Position numbers and translations under genes: made by a program. A DNA stretch of 64,000 bases from JAHEFU01 sp041395205. Lineage in GTDB: Bacteria; 4484-113; JAFGCY01. Shown here one piece after another: positions 9,830 through 19,272 of the stretch. Below the pieces are notes generated by a model. The model was not told where the DNA came from. It made no database searches and was given only the letters and a program-made list of their open reading frames with translations. The stretch's first letter is position 1. Every line of letters starts with the position of its first letter. The stretch covers positions 496,001 through 560,000 of the forward strand of contig JAWLAZ010000001.1 in NCBI GenBank assembly GCA_041395205.1. The letters run 5' to 3'.

Positions 9830-12800
9830 TCAGAAACGGTAGCCTGCCTCAAGATCGTATTCCAGATCGTCGGCATTGTCGACGATGATGTAGTAGAGCA
9901 CACCGGCCTTGACCGGGTAGCGCATCAGCTTCTGGCCGTTGAGCGGGTTACGCTTGCCGGCGTTGACGAAGTTGAAGCGGGTGCCCTCCGAGAGCTTCAC
10001 GTCGAAACCACCGTACCAGTCGGCATCGGGCTGGACCGTGATCTCGAATGCCCCGTCGGTGGGGGCTGTGAACCTGTAGTAGTCAATCCGGTCGGCTGTG
10101 ATGGCGGAATCATTGTCGTCATCCAGCGTGGCATGCAGGCTGGCAGGCAGCGTCAGTTCAGTGGCACTGCCCGAGTTGTTGTTCGGTTCGCCGAAGTCGT
10201 GGTCATCATTGCTCGCCGTGAAGTCCTGCACCACATCCGCATTGCTGAGTACGATCGTGGTCTTGCCGGCCGGCACGAAGCTCTTGTTCGATCCCTGCCA
10301 CTGGATCTGGTAGCTCCCGGCGGGCAGCCAGCCCAGGCTGTAGCTGTCGGCGAAGGGCAGCACCGCCAGGCCCATCGTATGGTTGACGACATACATGCGG
10401 GAGGTGCTTTCGCCGGGAACACCCGGGTCCAGCGCGCCGCTGATCCTGTAGACGGGCTCCGTGGCCGGACTGACCCTGAGGCGGTATTCGCTCTCACCGT
10501 AGCCGAGGCTCGTGACAATGATCCGGTAGTCGTCGGCGGTCTCGGCCTTGAGCCAGCACTGCAGGCTGCCAGTGTGCTGGGTACGGAACAGCGGAATGCC
10601 ATCCGAAATAGCCGCGATGTTGATTTCATAGCCCCAGTCGGGGTCGACCGGATCCACAAGGATTTCCAGTTCCTCGCCATCCAGGCCCTTCAGCACGTAG
10701 AAGTCCAGCTGGTCATCGTCGCTGCTGCAGCTGGCATTGATGTCCACCGGCAGGCTCAGTTCCTGCATGTATCCATTGCTGTCATTGGCCTCATTGCTGT
10801 CAGTACTCAGGGTGATGACCGGGTCAAGCAGCACGTCGGAGCCGTTGAATTCCACCCATTCGTAGGGCGGGTCGAAATCCAGGCCGAAGCGCTGGTGGCT
10901 GACCAGCACCCGTTCTCCATCGGCGAAGGGGTAGTAGAACTCAACCAGCCCGTCACTGGGGGTGGTTGATTCTGAGTAGCTCTGGTCGGCCGTGATGAAG
11001 CTGCAGGTGCCGTGCAGCAGCGGCAGGCCATCGAGGAAGTAGTCGGCACTGAGGAAGCGCGCCTCGAATTCCCGGATCTCCAGTTCATAGGGCATCACCG
11101 GGCCTTCCATGTACAGGAAGACGTAGTACGTGCCGGCATCCAGCGGGTCCAGGGTGCGGATATGCAGTACGGAGTCGGAGTAGGACTCAACGCTGATGTA
11201 GTTCTCCGCAGAGTCATAGAGCTCCACGGCGCCGGCATCCGGGAAATAGTGGGGAGCGTTCTGCGGGAAGCGCACGCGCACCATCAGGTCCTTACCCTGC
11301 TGCACCTCGAAGCTGAACACATCCAAAGTGTCGCCATTGGTCAGGTCAGCGCCGCCGATCCAGCCCTCCACCGGCGCGCTGAGCGGCAGGCTCAGCGGGG
11401 TGGCCGCTGGGAAGTCGTCATTGGGCTCCATGTCGTCAACCGGTGCGGTCGCGCTCATGTTGAAGTCCTGATTCGCCAGCGGACCGCCGGAGAAATCGTG
11501 CACCACACTGGGCGGATCGAAGGTGTAGATCTCGCTCTGCGGCGTGATCGTGCCGCTGTGCGGCGGTATGTTGCTATGGGTGACCACGCCATTGCTGAAG
11601 GAAGTGAGCCGGGCGCGCAGGCCGTCGATCTCCAGGTGGACAGCGCTGACGGCCAGCTCCTCGTACAGCCCGTCGCCGCCATCTCCGGGATCACCGGTGT
11701 CAATCAGCTCCAGACGCATGCTCTCGGTCCGGCCTGCCAGCAGGTTGATGGAGTAGCTGCCGCCGCCGCCCTCGCAGCTGAACTTCACGGTATAGCTGCC
11801 CTGGCGCGGGAAGTAGAAGCCCAGCCAGGTCGCGCCGCTCAGCACGGGGGAGCTGCTGAGCACGGTGATCCGGCTGTCAACCAGCAGGTCCAGGCGCGGG
11901 AAGAGGATCCTGTCGTCACCGCTGTACTGCAGGTAGTACCAGCCCTCGTCCGGCACCTGGAATTCGTAGTAGTCCGCGGGATCGTCAAGCACGCTGATCC
12001 AGGCCGTCGGCGGTGTGCCGGCGGTGTCAAACGCATTCTCGTAGAGGTCATTCGGCTCGTAGGGGTCATCCGCGACATGCTGCGTGGTGTCGGGCCAGCC
12101 GCGCAGCAGCAGGCCACTCAGATCCGCGCCGCTGACAGTGAACTCCAGTGCGTCCGGGATGAAGACATACCCGTCCAGCGCGGCCATCAGGTGCCAGTTG
12201 CCCTCGGGGATCCCGCTGAGCGTGAAGCTGCCGTCCGCCGCGCTGTAGGTCTGGATCCCGTCGATCAGTTCCGTTGTCAGCAGCACGCCCTCCAGCGGGC
12301 GGTCCGCCATGTCCAGCACCACGCCGCTGATGCTATAGCGGCTGGCGTAGTGCAGGGTCAGGTTGTCAACGCTGAACTGGGCCGCGGCATCGCTCAGGAC
12401 CGCGACGTAGATGTAGCCGGCCGGGGAACTGTAGCGGCCCGGTGTGCTGTCCAGCGTCTCATTGAAGCCGTTGTCAGCACTGGCCTGGGACAGCCAGTCC
12501 CAGCGGCCGCTGCCGTAATCGGCGAGCGCCAGCCAGTAGTCCGCACCGGCTGCGGCCCCGCTGACCGTGATGTCGATGCCGGAGAGGGCGTCCTGCGGCG
12601 TGCCGTAGAAGCGCCAGATCGCATACTCCGCGCTGTCCAGCGGGCTGAACTGGGCCGTGTCAGCCTGCACTGCGACGTTCGTGCTGGAATCACTGAACAG
12701 GCTGCCGCTCTGGCTGACAGCGGCCTCGGCGCTGACGCGCTGCGGGTTGAAGCTGCCCTCATCCGGGAGGGCGGCGTTGAACACGCCTGTACCGGGAGCG

Positions 12801-12919
12801 TTGTCAAGCACGGCGGCTGGCAGCAGCGCGGACTCGGCCCGTGGGTCAGTTTCCCTGCCGCCGCAGGCAGCCAGCAGCAGGACAGGCAGCAGCAGTGCTG
12901 CCGTGAGCAGTCGATTCAT
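9830..12919 (-). CDS. Giant surface lipoprotein, array member 4 (PPC-repeat)
   Basis: 1029 aa. The frame extends to 12967, but the ATG at 12919 starts the signal peptide (MNRLLTAALLL, lipobox LAAC, Cys19) and is preceded by AGAGGT at normal spacing. The first residues match member 3, whose start is unambiguous. Shared module core is LADYGSGRWDWLS. PPC-like units open with YEPNDLYENA, MEPNDDFPAA, a degenerate SNEANDSNGY and GEPNNNSGSA; acidic linker GDGGDGLYEEL. Only 50 bp separate it from member 3, so co-transcription is likely. Predicted cell-surface protein of unknown ligand. Confidence 0.85.
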   Translation of the reverse strand: MNRLLTAALLLPVLLLAACGGRETDPRAESALLPAAVLDNAPGTGVFNAALPDEGSFNPQRVSAEAAVSQSGSLFSDSSTNVAVQADTAQFSPLDSAEYAIWRFYGTPQDALSGIDITVSGAAAGADYWLALADYGSGRWDWLSQASADNGFNETLDSTPGRYSSPAGYIYVAVLSDAAAQFSVDNLTLHYASRYSISGVVLDMADRPLEGVLLTTELIDGIQTYSAADGSFTLSGIPEGNWHLMAALDGYVFIPDALEFTVSGADLSGLLLRGWPDTTQHVADDPYEPNDLYENAFDTAGTPPTAWISVLDDPADYYEFQVPDEGWYYLQYSGDDRILFPRLDLLVDSRITVLSSSPVLSGATWLGFYFPRQGSYTVKFSCEGGGGSYSINLLAGRTESMRLELIDTGDPGDGGDGLYEELAVSAVHLEIDGLRARLTSFSNGVVTHSNIPPHSGTITPQSEIYTFDPPSVVHDFSGGPLANQDFNMSATAPVDDMEPNDDFPAATPLSLPLSAPVEGWIGGADLTNGDTLDVFSFEVQQGKDLMVRVRFPQNAPHYFPDAGAVELYDSAENYISVESYSDSVLHIRTLDPLDAGTYYVFLYMEGPVMPYELEIREFEARFLSADYFLDGLPLLHGTCSFITADQSYSESTTPSDGLVEFYYPFADGERVLVSHQRFGLDFDPPYEWVEFNGSDVLLDPVITLSTDSNEANDSNGYMQELSLPVDINASCSSDDDQLDFYVLKGLDGEELEILVDPVDPDWGYEINIAAISDGIPLFRTQHTGSLQCWLKAETADDYRIIVTSLGYGESEYRLRVSPATEPVYRISGALDPGVPGESTSRMYVVNHTMGLAVLPFADSYSLGWLPAGSYQIQWQGSNKSFVPAGKTTIVLSNADVVQDFTASNDDHDFGEPNNNSGSATELTLPASLHATLDDDNDSAITADRIDYYRFTAPTDGAFEITVQPDADWYGGFDVKLSEGTRFNFVNAGKRNPLNGQKLMRYPVKAGVLYYIIVDNADDLEYDLEAGYRF

Positions 12920-12973
12920 CTTCTGTACCTCTCTAATCAGTCGGTGTACCGGTGCGGGGCTCCGCACCGGGGA

Positions 12974-15900
12974 TCAGGGCAGATAGGCCACTTCAAGCTG
13001 GTAACGCAGGTCCTGGCCATTGCTGACCCTCAGGAAGTAGGTCCGGCCTGCACCCACTTCATAACGGATCAGCCTGACGCCGGTTACGGGATCAATCCGG
13101 CCGTAGTTCACGTACAGAGGCCAGGAGTCCTCGGAAAGGGTGAACGAGAAGGAGCCGGGGAAGCCGGGCCAGGGCGTGACACTGGCCTCGATCACGCCGT
13201 CGCTGGGTGCCACGAAGGTGTAGTAATCACTGTAGTCCTGCTCCAGGCCGCCCAGGTAGCTGTTCTTGTAGTCCAGGGTGGCCTGCACCGTGGCGGGCAG
13301 GCTCAGCACGGCGGCGGCGCCGGAGTTGTCATTCGGCTCCAGGCTGTCCTGGTTCTGGTAGGTGCCGACGTAATCCAGCACGACATCGGCGTTGCTGATC
13401 GTCACGGTGGTGACTCCGGCCGGAGTGATGCTGCGGTTGGCGATCAGCCAGCGCACGTCATAGTCCCCGGCGGGATAGTAGCCCAGCAGGTAGCCGCCGC
13501 TGACCGCGTCAGAGTAGTGTCCAGTTGTCAGGTTGAGCACGTAGCAGCCGGTCAGGGGTTCCGTCGGCTCATCGTTGTCAAGCGTGCCGCTGATGCTGAA
13601 GACCTCAAACTCCGCCTTGTTCACCTCCAGCAGGTAGGCATGCTCACCCTTGTGGTAGTTCCGGACCGCCACGATGTACACGCCCGCACTGTCCGCGCGG
13701 TAGTAGCTGGTGGTGTCCTCAGAGATGCGGTGCTCAATGTGCTGCGAATAATTGTTCTCTGGATAGAACTGCAGGCTCAGTTCCGCATCATCATCAGCGG
13801 GAGCGAGCCGGATGCTGAGCGACAGCGGATCATCGAGCAGGATCCTGTAGTAGTCACTGGGGTCCGTATCGGTGCTGACACTGGCCTCGATCTGCACCGG
13901 CAGCTCCAGTTCAGGTTCGCCGGACTGTCCGGTATTCGGTTCCGCCTGGTCGAGGTCATAGCTCATAAGCGGGCTCAGTTCAATGTCACTGTCCTTGAAC
14001 TCCACCAGTTCAGAAGCTGGTGTGAAGCTCGTGCCGAAGCGCTCGTGGTAGACCAGCACGCGCTCGCCGGGCATGAAGGGGTAACTCACCGTGGCCGTTC
14101 CGTCCACATCACTGCTGTCCACATAGAGATCGCCGCTCGGATAGAATTCAGCATGCAGATCCACGCTGCGCTGGGGCGCCCCGGCGATTTCGTAGTAGGC
14201 GGACAGGTGCAGGGCGTCGAAGCTCCGGACTTCGAGTTCGTACTGCATCAGCGAGCCTTCCATGAAGAGCTTGATGTAGTAGGTTCCGGCCGGCAGCGGA
14301 TCCACACTGCGCAGCTCCAGGATCCCGTTGTTCAGGTCATGGGTTGATTCATGGCTGAAACCTGAATCGTACAGATCGAGGCCGCCGCTGTCGGCAGCCT
14401 CAATATCCAGGTGGTCGGGGAAACGTACGCGGGCCAGCAGGTACTTGCCGTCCGGCACATCCACGCTGAAGTAATCGTAGTTGTCCTCGTCCGTCACACC
14501 GCCGCCGCCGATCCAGCCCGCCAGCGGTTCCGTCATGGGCAGGCTCACGGGAGTGGCCTCAGCATAGTCGTCATTCGGTTCCATCGCATCCACGGGAGCA
14601 GTTGCCAGCATGTTGAAGTCGAAGTCCTGGTCAGCACTGCTGAAATCCAGCACCGTGCTCAGCGGGCTGAAGACATACAGCGGATCGACCGGCTTGACCG
14701 TGACCTCCTCCGGGGGCAGGTGCTTGTTGTAGATGGTGCCGGTTCCCTGTGTGGTCATCTCGCTGGTGAGCCCGCTGCCAATCGTGCAGAACATGCTGCA
14801 GTTGTAGAGTTCGTCGTAGATGCCGTCGTCACCGTCGCCGGGATCGCCGCTGTCCCCCAGGTAGACATTCATCTCCCGGGTACGGCCGCTCTTCAGCTCG
14901 AGGCTGTATTCCCCGCTGCCGCCCTCACAGTGCACTTCCACGAAGTATTCCCCGGCCTTGGGGAAGTGGTAACCGAGCCAGGTGGCTCCGCGCACGACGT
15001 AGTAGCTGCTGCTGAAGGTGGCAGTGCCCAGATCCGTGTAGATAGTGATGTAGGGGTAGAGGATGCTGTCATCCCCGCTGTACTCGATGTAGTACCAGCC
15101 TGCGGAGGGCGCATTGAAGCGGTAGCAGTCCGTGTCATCATCCAGTGCGGCGATCACGGCCCCTGTCAGCATGCTGCCGCTGAAGTCGGCCGCATTCGTG
15201 TTGTAGTTGTTCGGCTCATAGGGATCAACCGGCAGCAGACCGCTTGTGCGTGGCTTGCCCAGCAGCACGAGATCCGTGACATCCGCGTCGCTGACGGCCA
15301 CCATCATCGGCTCCGGCCAGAACTGCCAGCCCTGCAGTGTTGCCATCACGGCCCAGCTGCCATTGGGAATGCCGTTCAGCGTGAAGCTGCCATCGGCGGC
15401 GGTCAGGACCTGCTGCGGGTCGGCGAGGTTCGTCGTGACCAGTACACCTTCAAGTGGCCTGTCCTCCAGGTCACGCACGAAGCCGCTGAGGTTGTAGCGC
15501 TGCAGGTATTCGATCGTGACGCTCGCCACGCTGAAATCCGCACTGCCGTCACTCAGCACCGCCACGTAGATGTAGCCGGCCGGAGAGCTGTGCTGGCCGG
15601 CGCTGCCCGCGAGCTCATCCGTGAAACCCGCGCCTTCGCTGCCATTGCCACGCCAGTCCCAGCGGCCGCTGGCATAGTCCGCCACGCCGACCCAGTAGCT
15701 GCTGCCGGGCTGGGCTCCGCTGACAGCCACGCTGATCGTGCCGATGCTGTCCTGCACAGTGCCCTCGAAGCGGTAGATGGCGTACTCCACGCCGCCAGCC
15801 GGGCTGAAGCTGCCCAGATCGCCGGCCGCAGCCACATTGGCACTGGCCTCCTGGAACAGCGCGCCATTGCGGCTGAAAGTGGAAACCGCAGGCACACGCA

Positions 15901-16084
15901 CACTGGCGAATTCACCCTCAGTGGGCAGCGCGGCCTGGAAGATCTCCGTGCCACCGGCCTGTTCCTCGATCACCACCGGCGTTAGCCGGGCCTGGACGGC
16001 GGGCTCGCCCCCGTCCCTGCTTGCACCGCCGCACGCTGCAAGCAACGCGAGGACGGGAAGCAGCAGTACTAGCAGTACACGCAT
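12974..16084 (-). CDS. Giant surface lipoprotein, array member 5 (PPC-repeat)
   Basis: 1036 aa, signal peptide MRVLLVLLLPVLALL with lipobox LAAC (Cys18). GAGAGGT sits about 7 bp upstream of the ATG, the same ribosome-site block as members 1 and 4. Shared module core VADYASGRWDWRG and SAGQHSSPAGYIYVA; regulatory-like sandwich with LVTTNLADPQQVLTAADGSF. PPC-like units start YEPNNYNTNA, MEPNDDYAEA, AEPNTGQSGE and LEPNDNSGAA. The acidic linker reads GDPGDGDDGIYDEL. Two Cys (NCSMFC) right after the linker are not seen in the other members and could form a local disulfide. Spacing of 54 bp to member 4. Confidence 0.85.
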   Translation of the reverse strand: MRVLLVLLLPVLALLAACGGASRDGGEPAVQARLTPVVIEEQAGGTEIFQAALPTEGEFASVRVPAVSTFSRNGALFQEASANVAAAGDLGSFSPAGGVEYAIYRFEGTVQDSIGTISVAVSGAQPGSSYWVGVADYASGRWDWRGNGSEGAGFTDELAGSAGQHSSPAGYIYVAVLSDGSADFSVASVTIEYLQRYNLSGFVRDLEDRPLEGVLVTTNLADPQQVLTAADGSFTLNGIPNGSWAVMATLQGWQFWPEPMMVAVSDADVTDLVLLGKPRTSGLLPVDPYEPNNYNTNAADFSGSMLTGAVIAALDDDTDCYRFNAPSAGWYYIEYSGDDSILYPYITIYTDLGTATFSSSYYVVRGATWLGYHFPKAGEYFVEVHCEGGSGEYSLELKSGRTREMNVYLGDSGDPGDGDDGIYDELYNCSMFCTIGSGLTSEMTTQGTGTIYNKHLPPEEVTVKPVDPLYVFSPLSTVLDFSSADQDFDFNMLATAPVDAMEPNDDYAEATPVSLPMTEPLAGWIGGGGVTDEDNYDYFSVDVPDGKYLLARVRFPDHLDIEAADSGGLDLYDSGFSHESTHDLNNGILELRSVDPLPAGTYYIKLFMEGSLMQYELEVRSFDALHLSAYYEIAGAPQRSVDLHAEFYPSGDLYVDSSDVDGTATVSYPFMPGERVLVYHERFGTSFTPASELVEFKDSDIELSPLMSYDLDQAEPNTGQSGEPELELPVQIEASVSTDTDPSDYYRILLDDPLSLSIRLAPADDDAELSLQFYPENNYSQHIEHRISEDTTSYYRADSAGVYIVAVRNYHKGEHAYLLEVNKAEFEVFSISGTLDNDEPTEPLTGCYVLNLTTGHYSDAVSGGYLLGYYPAGDYDVRWLIANRSITPAGVTTVTISNADVVLDYVGTYQNQDSLEPNDNSGAAAVLSLPATVQATLDYKNSYLGGLEQDYSDYYTFVAPSDGVIEASVTPWPGFPGSFSFTLSEDSWPLYVNYGRIDPVTGVRLIRYEVGAGRTYFLRVSNGQDLRYQLEVAYLP

Positions 16085-16163
16085 CCGAAATACCTCTCAG
16101 TTCATCTATCCGTCCAGGGACAACTATTCTAACCGGCAGTGGACGGCCTGCCGTGGAAGGGCA

Positions 16164-19100
16164 TCAGGGCAGGAAATCCCCCGCCACCCCGTATTGCACA
16201 TCCACCGTCGACTTGATGTACAGGAAATAGGTCACTCCGGCCTTGACCTCATAACCCAGCCAGCGCGAACCGTCCACCGGGTTGCGCCTGCCGATGTTCA
16301 CGAAGTTGCCGGAGCTTTCCTCGCTGAGCGAGACCGGGAATTCCTCCATGCCATCAAACAGCGGCAGCACCGTGATCTGGAAGAAGCCGTCCTGGGCCGG
16401 CACGAACTTGTAGTAATCGCGGGTATCCCGCCCGCTGGGCAGGAAATCGTTGTCGGTGTCGAGCGTGGCCGTGAAGCTGAAGGGGATGCTCAGCACTGCC
16501 CCCGTGTTCGGTGAGTCATTCGGTTCGAGGTTGTCCTGGTCGACGTAGGTGGCCGTGAAGTCCTGCACGGCGTCCGCCCCGTTCAGGCTCACCGTCACGG
16601 ATCCGGAGGGAGTCACGCTGTGGTTGGTGATGTGCCAGCGGATGTCATAGTCACCATCCGGGTAGGGGCCGAACTGGTAGCTGCCGTCATTGGGGTTATA
16701 GACCTCTCCCGTTGTCTCATTCACGAGCAGCGAGCCTGAATAGCCTTCGGGCGGAGTGAAGTGCTCCAGCGTGCCGCTGATGAAGTGCACGGGGCCGGAG
16801 GGCTCGATCTTCAGGTTGTAGTCCGTCTCGCCGTTGTTGGCAAGTACCGCGAAGGTGTAATCGTCCGTGTCCGGCAGGCTGAACCAGAAGGTCGAGCTGC
16901 CGCGGGAGATGTGATGCCCGAGTTGTGCGCTGCCGGCGGTCTTCTCCACCCAGCATTCCAGTTCCACGTCCGGCTGGTCAACGCTGAGCGTGAGCATCAC
17001 GGGCCCGCTGGGCAGACCCTGGATGCCGTAGTAATCGGTGGCGTCCGTCATCACACTGACCCAGCCGTTGACATCGGCGGGAAGGCTGACAATGAATGGA
17101 TCGCTGGCGAAGTCGTTCGGTTCCGATTCATCACTGTCCAGGCTGATCACCGGCTCAAGCAGGATGTCGGAGCCGTCGAACTGGATCCATTCCTCCGGCG
17201 GGTCGAAGCTCAGACCGCGGCGCTTGTAGGAAACATGCAGGAGCTCGCCGTCCATGAAGGGGTCCGTGTCGAAAGTCAGACCCGGGCTGTAGTAGTTGAT
17301 TGCGTACTGGAAGCCGCTCGGCACGATCTCCATGCTGAAGCGGCCGTAGTCGAGTTCCTTGCCGTCCAGCGTAAAGTGCACGGAGAGATTGCGGCGCGGG
17401 AACTGGAAGATCTCCAGCTCATAGGGAGTGAGTTCGCCGTCCCACTCAATGTAGAGGTGGTAGCTGCCCATGGGCAGCGGCTCCTGGGTGCGCAGCTCGG
17501 AATACTGGCCGTGGCCGTAGTCCAGGCAGAGCACCTGGTTGTCACTGTCGTTGAAGAGGAAAAGGTACGGGAGGCCGCTGTGCTGGGTCTCCATTTCCGG
17601 CATGTAGGCCCGCAGGATCAGATCCATCCCGTCCTGCACGTCAAAGCTGTAGTAGTCACGCACGTCATTGCCGCTCAGGTCTCCACCGCCGATGAAGCCC
17701 GCATATGGCTGGCCCAGCGGCAAGGTCAGCGGCACCGCCGTCAGCTTGTCATCGTTCGGCTCATCACCGTCCACCACCGCCGCCGCACTCAGGTTGAAAT
17801 CGAAGCTGGACAGGTCGCCGGCGGCGAAATCATGCTGGGTGCTGAGCGGGTCAAAGGTATAGCGTTCTGAATGCGGGGTGATGCTGGCCTCCAGCGGAGG
17901 CATGAAGCGGTGGTAGACGTTTCCGCTCGATGCCGGCAGCTCGCTCGTGATGCCTCCGAAGTCCAGCGTGACCGCGCAGTTGCGCATCTGCTCCTGCAGG
18001 CCGTCATCGCCATCCCCGGGGTCACCGCTGTCGGCCAGCACGAGGTTCAGCAGATGGCAGCGACCGTCGTGCAGCTCCACGCTGTAATGCCCGCCGCCGC
18101 CCTCACAGTAGACCTCGAAGCGGTACTCCCCCTCCACCGGGAAGTAGTAGCCGAGCCAGTTCGTGCCGCGCACGACCTCGTCGCCCACCAAGTAGTCCGC
18201 GAACATGTCGGTCTGCAGGATGATGTGCGGGAAGAGGATGCTTTCGTCGGCATTGAGCTGCAGGTAATGCCAGCCGGATTCCGCCACCTGGAAGGTGTAG
18301 CAGTCGTACCTGTCGTCGTAGGCATTGATGTTGGCATCGGCCACCAGTTCCGGGCCCAGCGGCGTGGCGTTCTCCGGACTGTCGTTGGGTTCAAATTCGT
18401 CGTCAGGGAAGCCGAAGCTGCGGGGGAAGCCGCGCAGCACCACGTCGTCAACATCGCTGTCAACCACGCTCACGCTCGTCACATCCGGGTCGAAGCCCCA
18501 GTTGCGCAGCGTTGCCATCACGGCCCAGCTGCCCACCGGGATCCCGTCGAGGCGGAAGCTGCCATCAGCCGCACTGAGGACCTGCTGCGGCTCGGAGAGG
18601 TTCGTCGTCACCAGCACACCCGCGATCGGGTTGTCGGACTTGTCGAGCACGAAGCCGCTGATGCTGTAACGCTCCAGGTACTCGATGCTGACATCGGTGA
18701 CGCTGAACTGCGAACCGCTCTCCCCGAGCACGGCGACGTAGACGTAGCCGGCGGGCGAGCTGTGCTGGCCGGGACTGCCGGCCAGGCTGTCGTCAAAATC
18801 GCTGCCAGCCTCGCTGCTGCCGCGCCAGTCCCAGCGCCCGCTGGCATAGTCAGCCACGGCCACCCAGCTGCGCGAGCCGGGCTGGGCAGCGGCATAGCCC
18901 ACATGCAGCGCGCCGATGCTGTCAGCGGGCGTACCGCTGAAGCGCCAGATCGCGAAGCTGCTGTCCGTGCCGGCGGCATAGTCCGCCAGTTCCGCGTTGG
19001 CAGTGACGAGCGGACTGGCCTCCCGGAAGGCAGCGCCGGCCAGGCCGAGCGTCGAGACAGCGGGGACGCGGGAGGGATTGAAATGCCCCTCGTCCGGCAG

Positions 19101-19247
19101 GGCCGCACGGAAGATCTCCATGCCCGCCTGCTCCAGTACCGCCGCCTGCGGGGCCGGTGTGGCCGCCCGCTCTCCGGCGACCCTGTCACCCGCTCCGCAG
19201 GAAGAGAGCAGCAGCAGGCAGATCGTGATCGGCAGCTTTCGCATCAT
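16164..19247 (-). CDS. Giant surface lipoprotein, array member 6 (PPC-repeat)
   Basis: 1027 aa. The frame is open to 19292, which would overlap member 7 by 20 bp. The ATG at 19247 is preferred because GAGGA lies 8 bp upstream and the signal peptide begins there (MMRKLPITICLLLLSSC, Cys17); the next ATG at 19244 is equally possible. Shared module core VADYASGRWDWRG. PPC-like units open with FEPNDSPENA, DEPNDDKLTA, SEPNDFASDP and LEPNDSPNTG, so all four cores are intact. The acidic linker is GDGDDGLQEQM. Several aromatic/Arg substitutions (for example YKRRGLSFDPPEEW) mark it as one of the more diverged members. Confidence 0.85.
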   Translation of the reverse strand: MMRKLPITICLLLLSSCGAGDRVAGERAATPAPQAAVLEQAGMEIFRAALPDEGHFNPSRVPAVSTLGLAGAAFREASPLVTANAELADYAAGTDSSFAIWRFSGTPADSIGALHVGYAAAQPGSRSWVAVADYASGRWDWRGSSEAGSDFDDSLAGSPGQHSSPAGYVYVAVLGESGSQFSVTDVSIEYLERYSISGFVLDKSDNPIAGVLVTTNLSEPQQVLSAADGSFRLDGIPVGSWAVMATLRNWGFDPDVTSVSVVDSDVDDVVLRGFPRSFGFPDDEFEPNDSPENATPLGPELVADANINAYDDRYDCYTFQVAESGWHYLQLNADESILFPHIILQTDMFADYLVGDEVVRGTNWLGYYFPVEGEYRFEVYCEGGGGHYSVELHDGRCHLLNLVLADSGDPGDGDDGLQEQMRNCAVTLDFGGITSELPASSGNVYHRFMPPLEASITPHSERYTFDPLSTQHDFAAGDLSSFDFNLSAAAVVDGDEPNDDKLTAVPLTLPLGQPYAGFIGGGDLSGNDVRDYYSFDVQDGMDLILRAYMPEMETQHSGLPYLFLFNDSDNQVLCLDYGHGQYSELRTQEPLPMGSYHLYIEWDGELTPYELEIFQFPRRNLSVHFTLDGKELDYGRFSMEIVPSGFQYAINYYSPGLTFDTDPFMDGELLHVSYKRRGLSFDPPEEWIQFDGSDILLEPVISLDSDESEPNDFASDPFIVSLPADVNGWVSVMTDATDYYGIQGLPSGPVMLTLSVDQPDVELECWVEKTAGSAQLGHHISRGSSTFWFSLPDTDDYTFAVLANNGETDYNLKIEPSGPVHFISGTLEHFTPPEGYSGSLLVNETTGEVYNPNDGSYQFGPYPDGDYDIRWHITNHSVTPSGSVTVSLNGADAVQDFTATYVDQDNLEPNDSPNTGAVLSIPFSFTATLDTDNDFLPSGRDTRDYYKFVPAQDGFFQITVLPLFDGMEEFPVSLSEESSGNFVNIGRRNPVDGSRWLGYEVKAGVTYFLYIKSTVDVQYGVAGDFLP

Positions 19248-19272
19248 TGTCGGTGTCCTCATCATGATTGGC

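Noticed and set aside
11012..14347. Very long open frame (about 1,100 codons) on the + strand opposite array members 4 and 5
   Set aside because: It mirrors codons of well-supported lipoprotein genes in GC-rich DNA, lacks a signal, domain or ribosome site, and similar long antisense frames occur opposite most array members.
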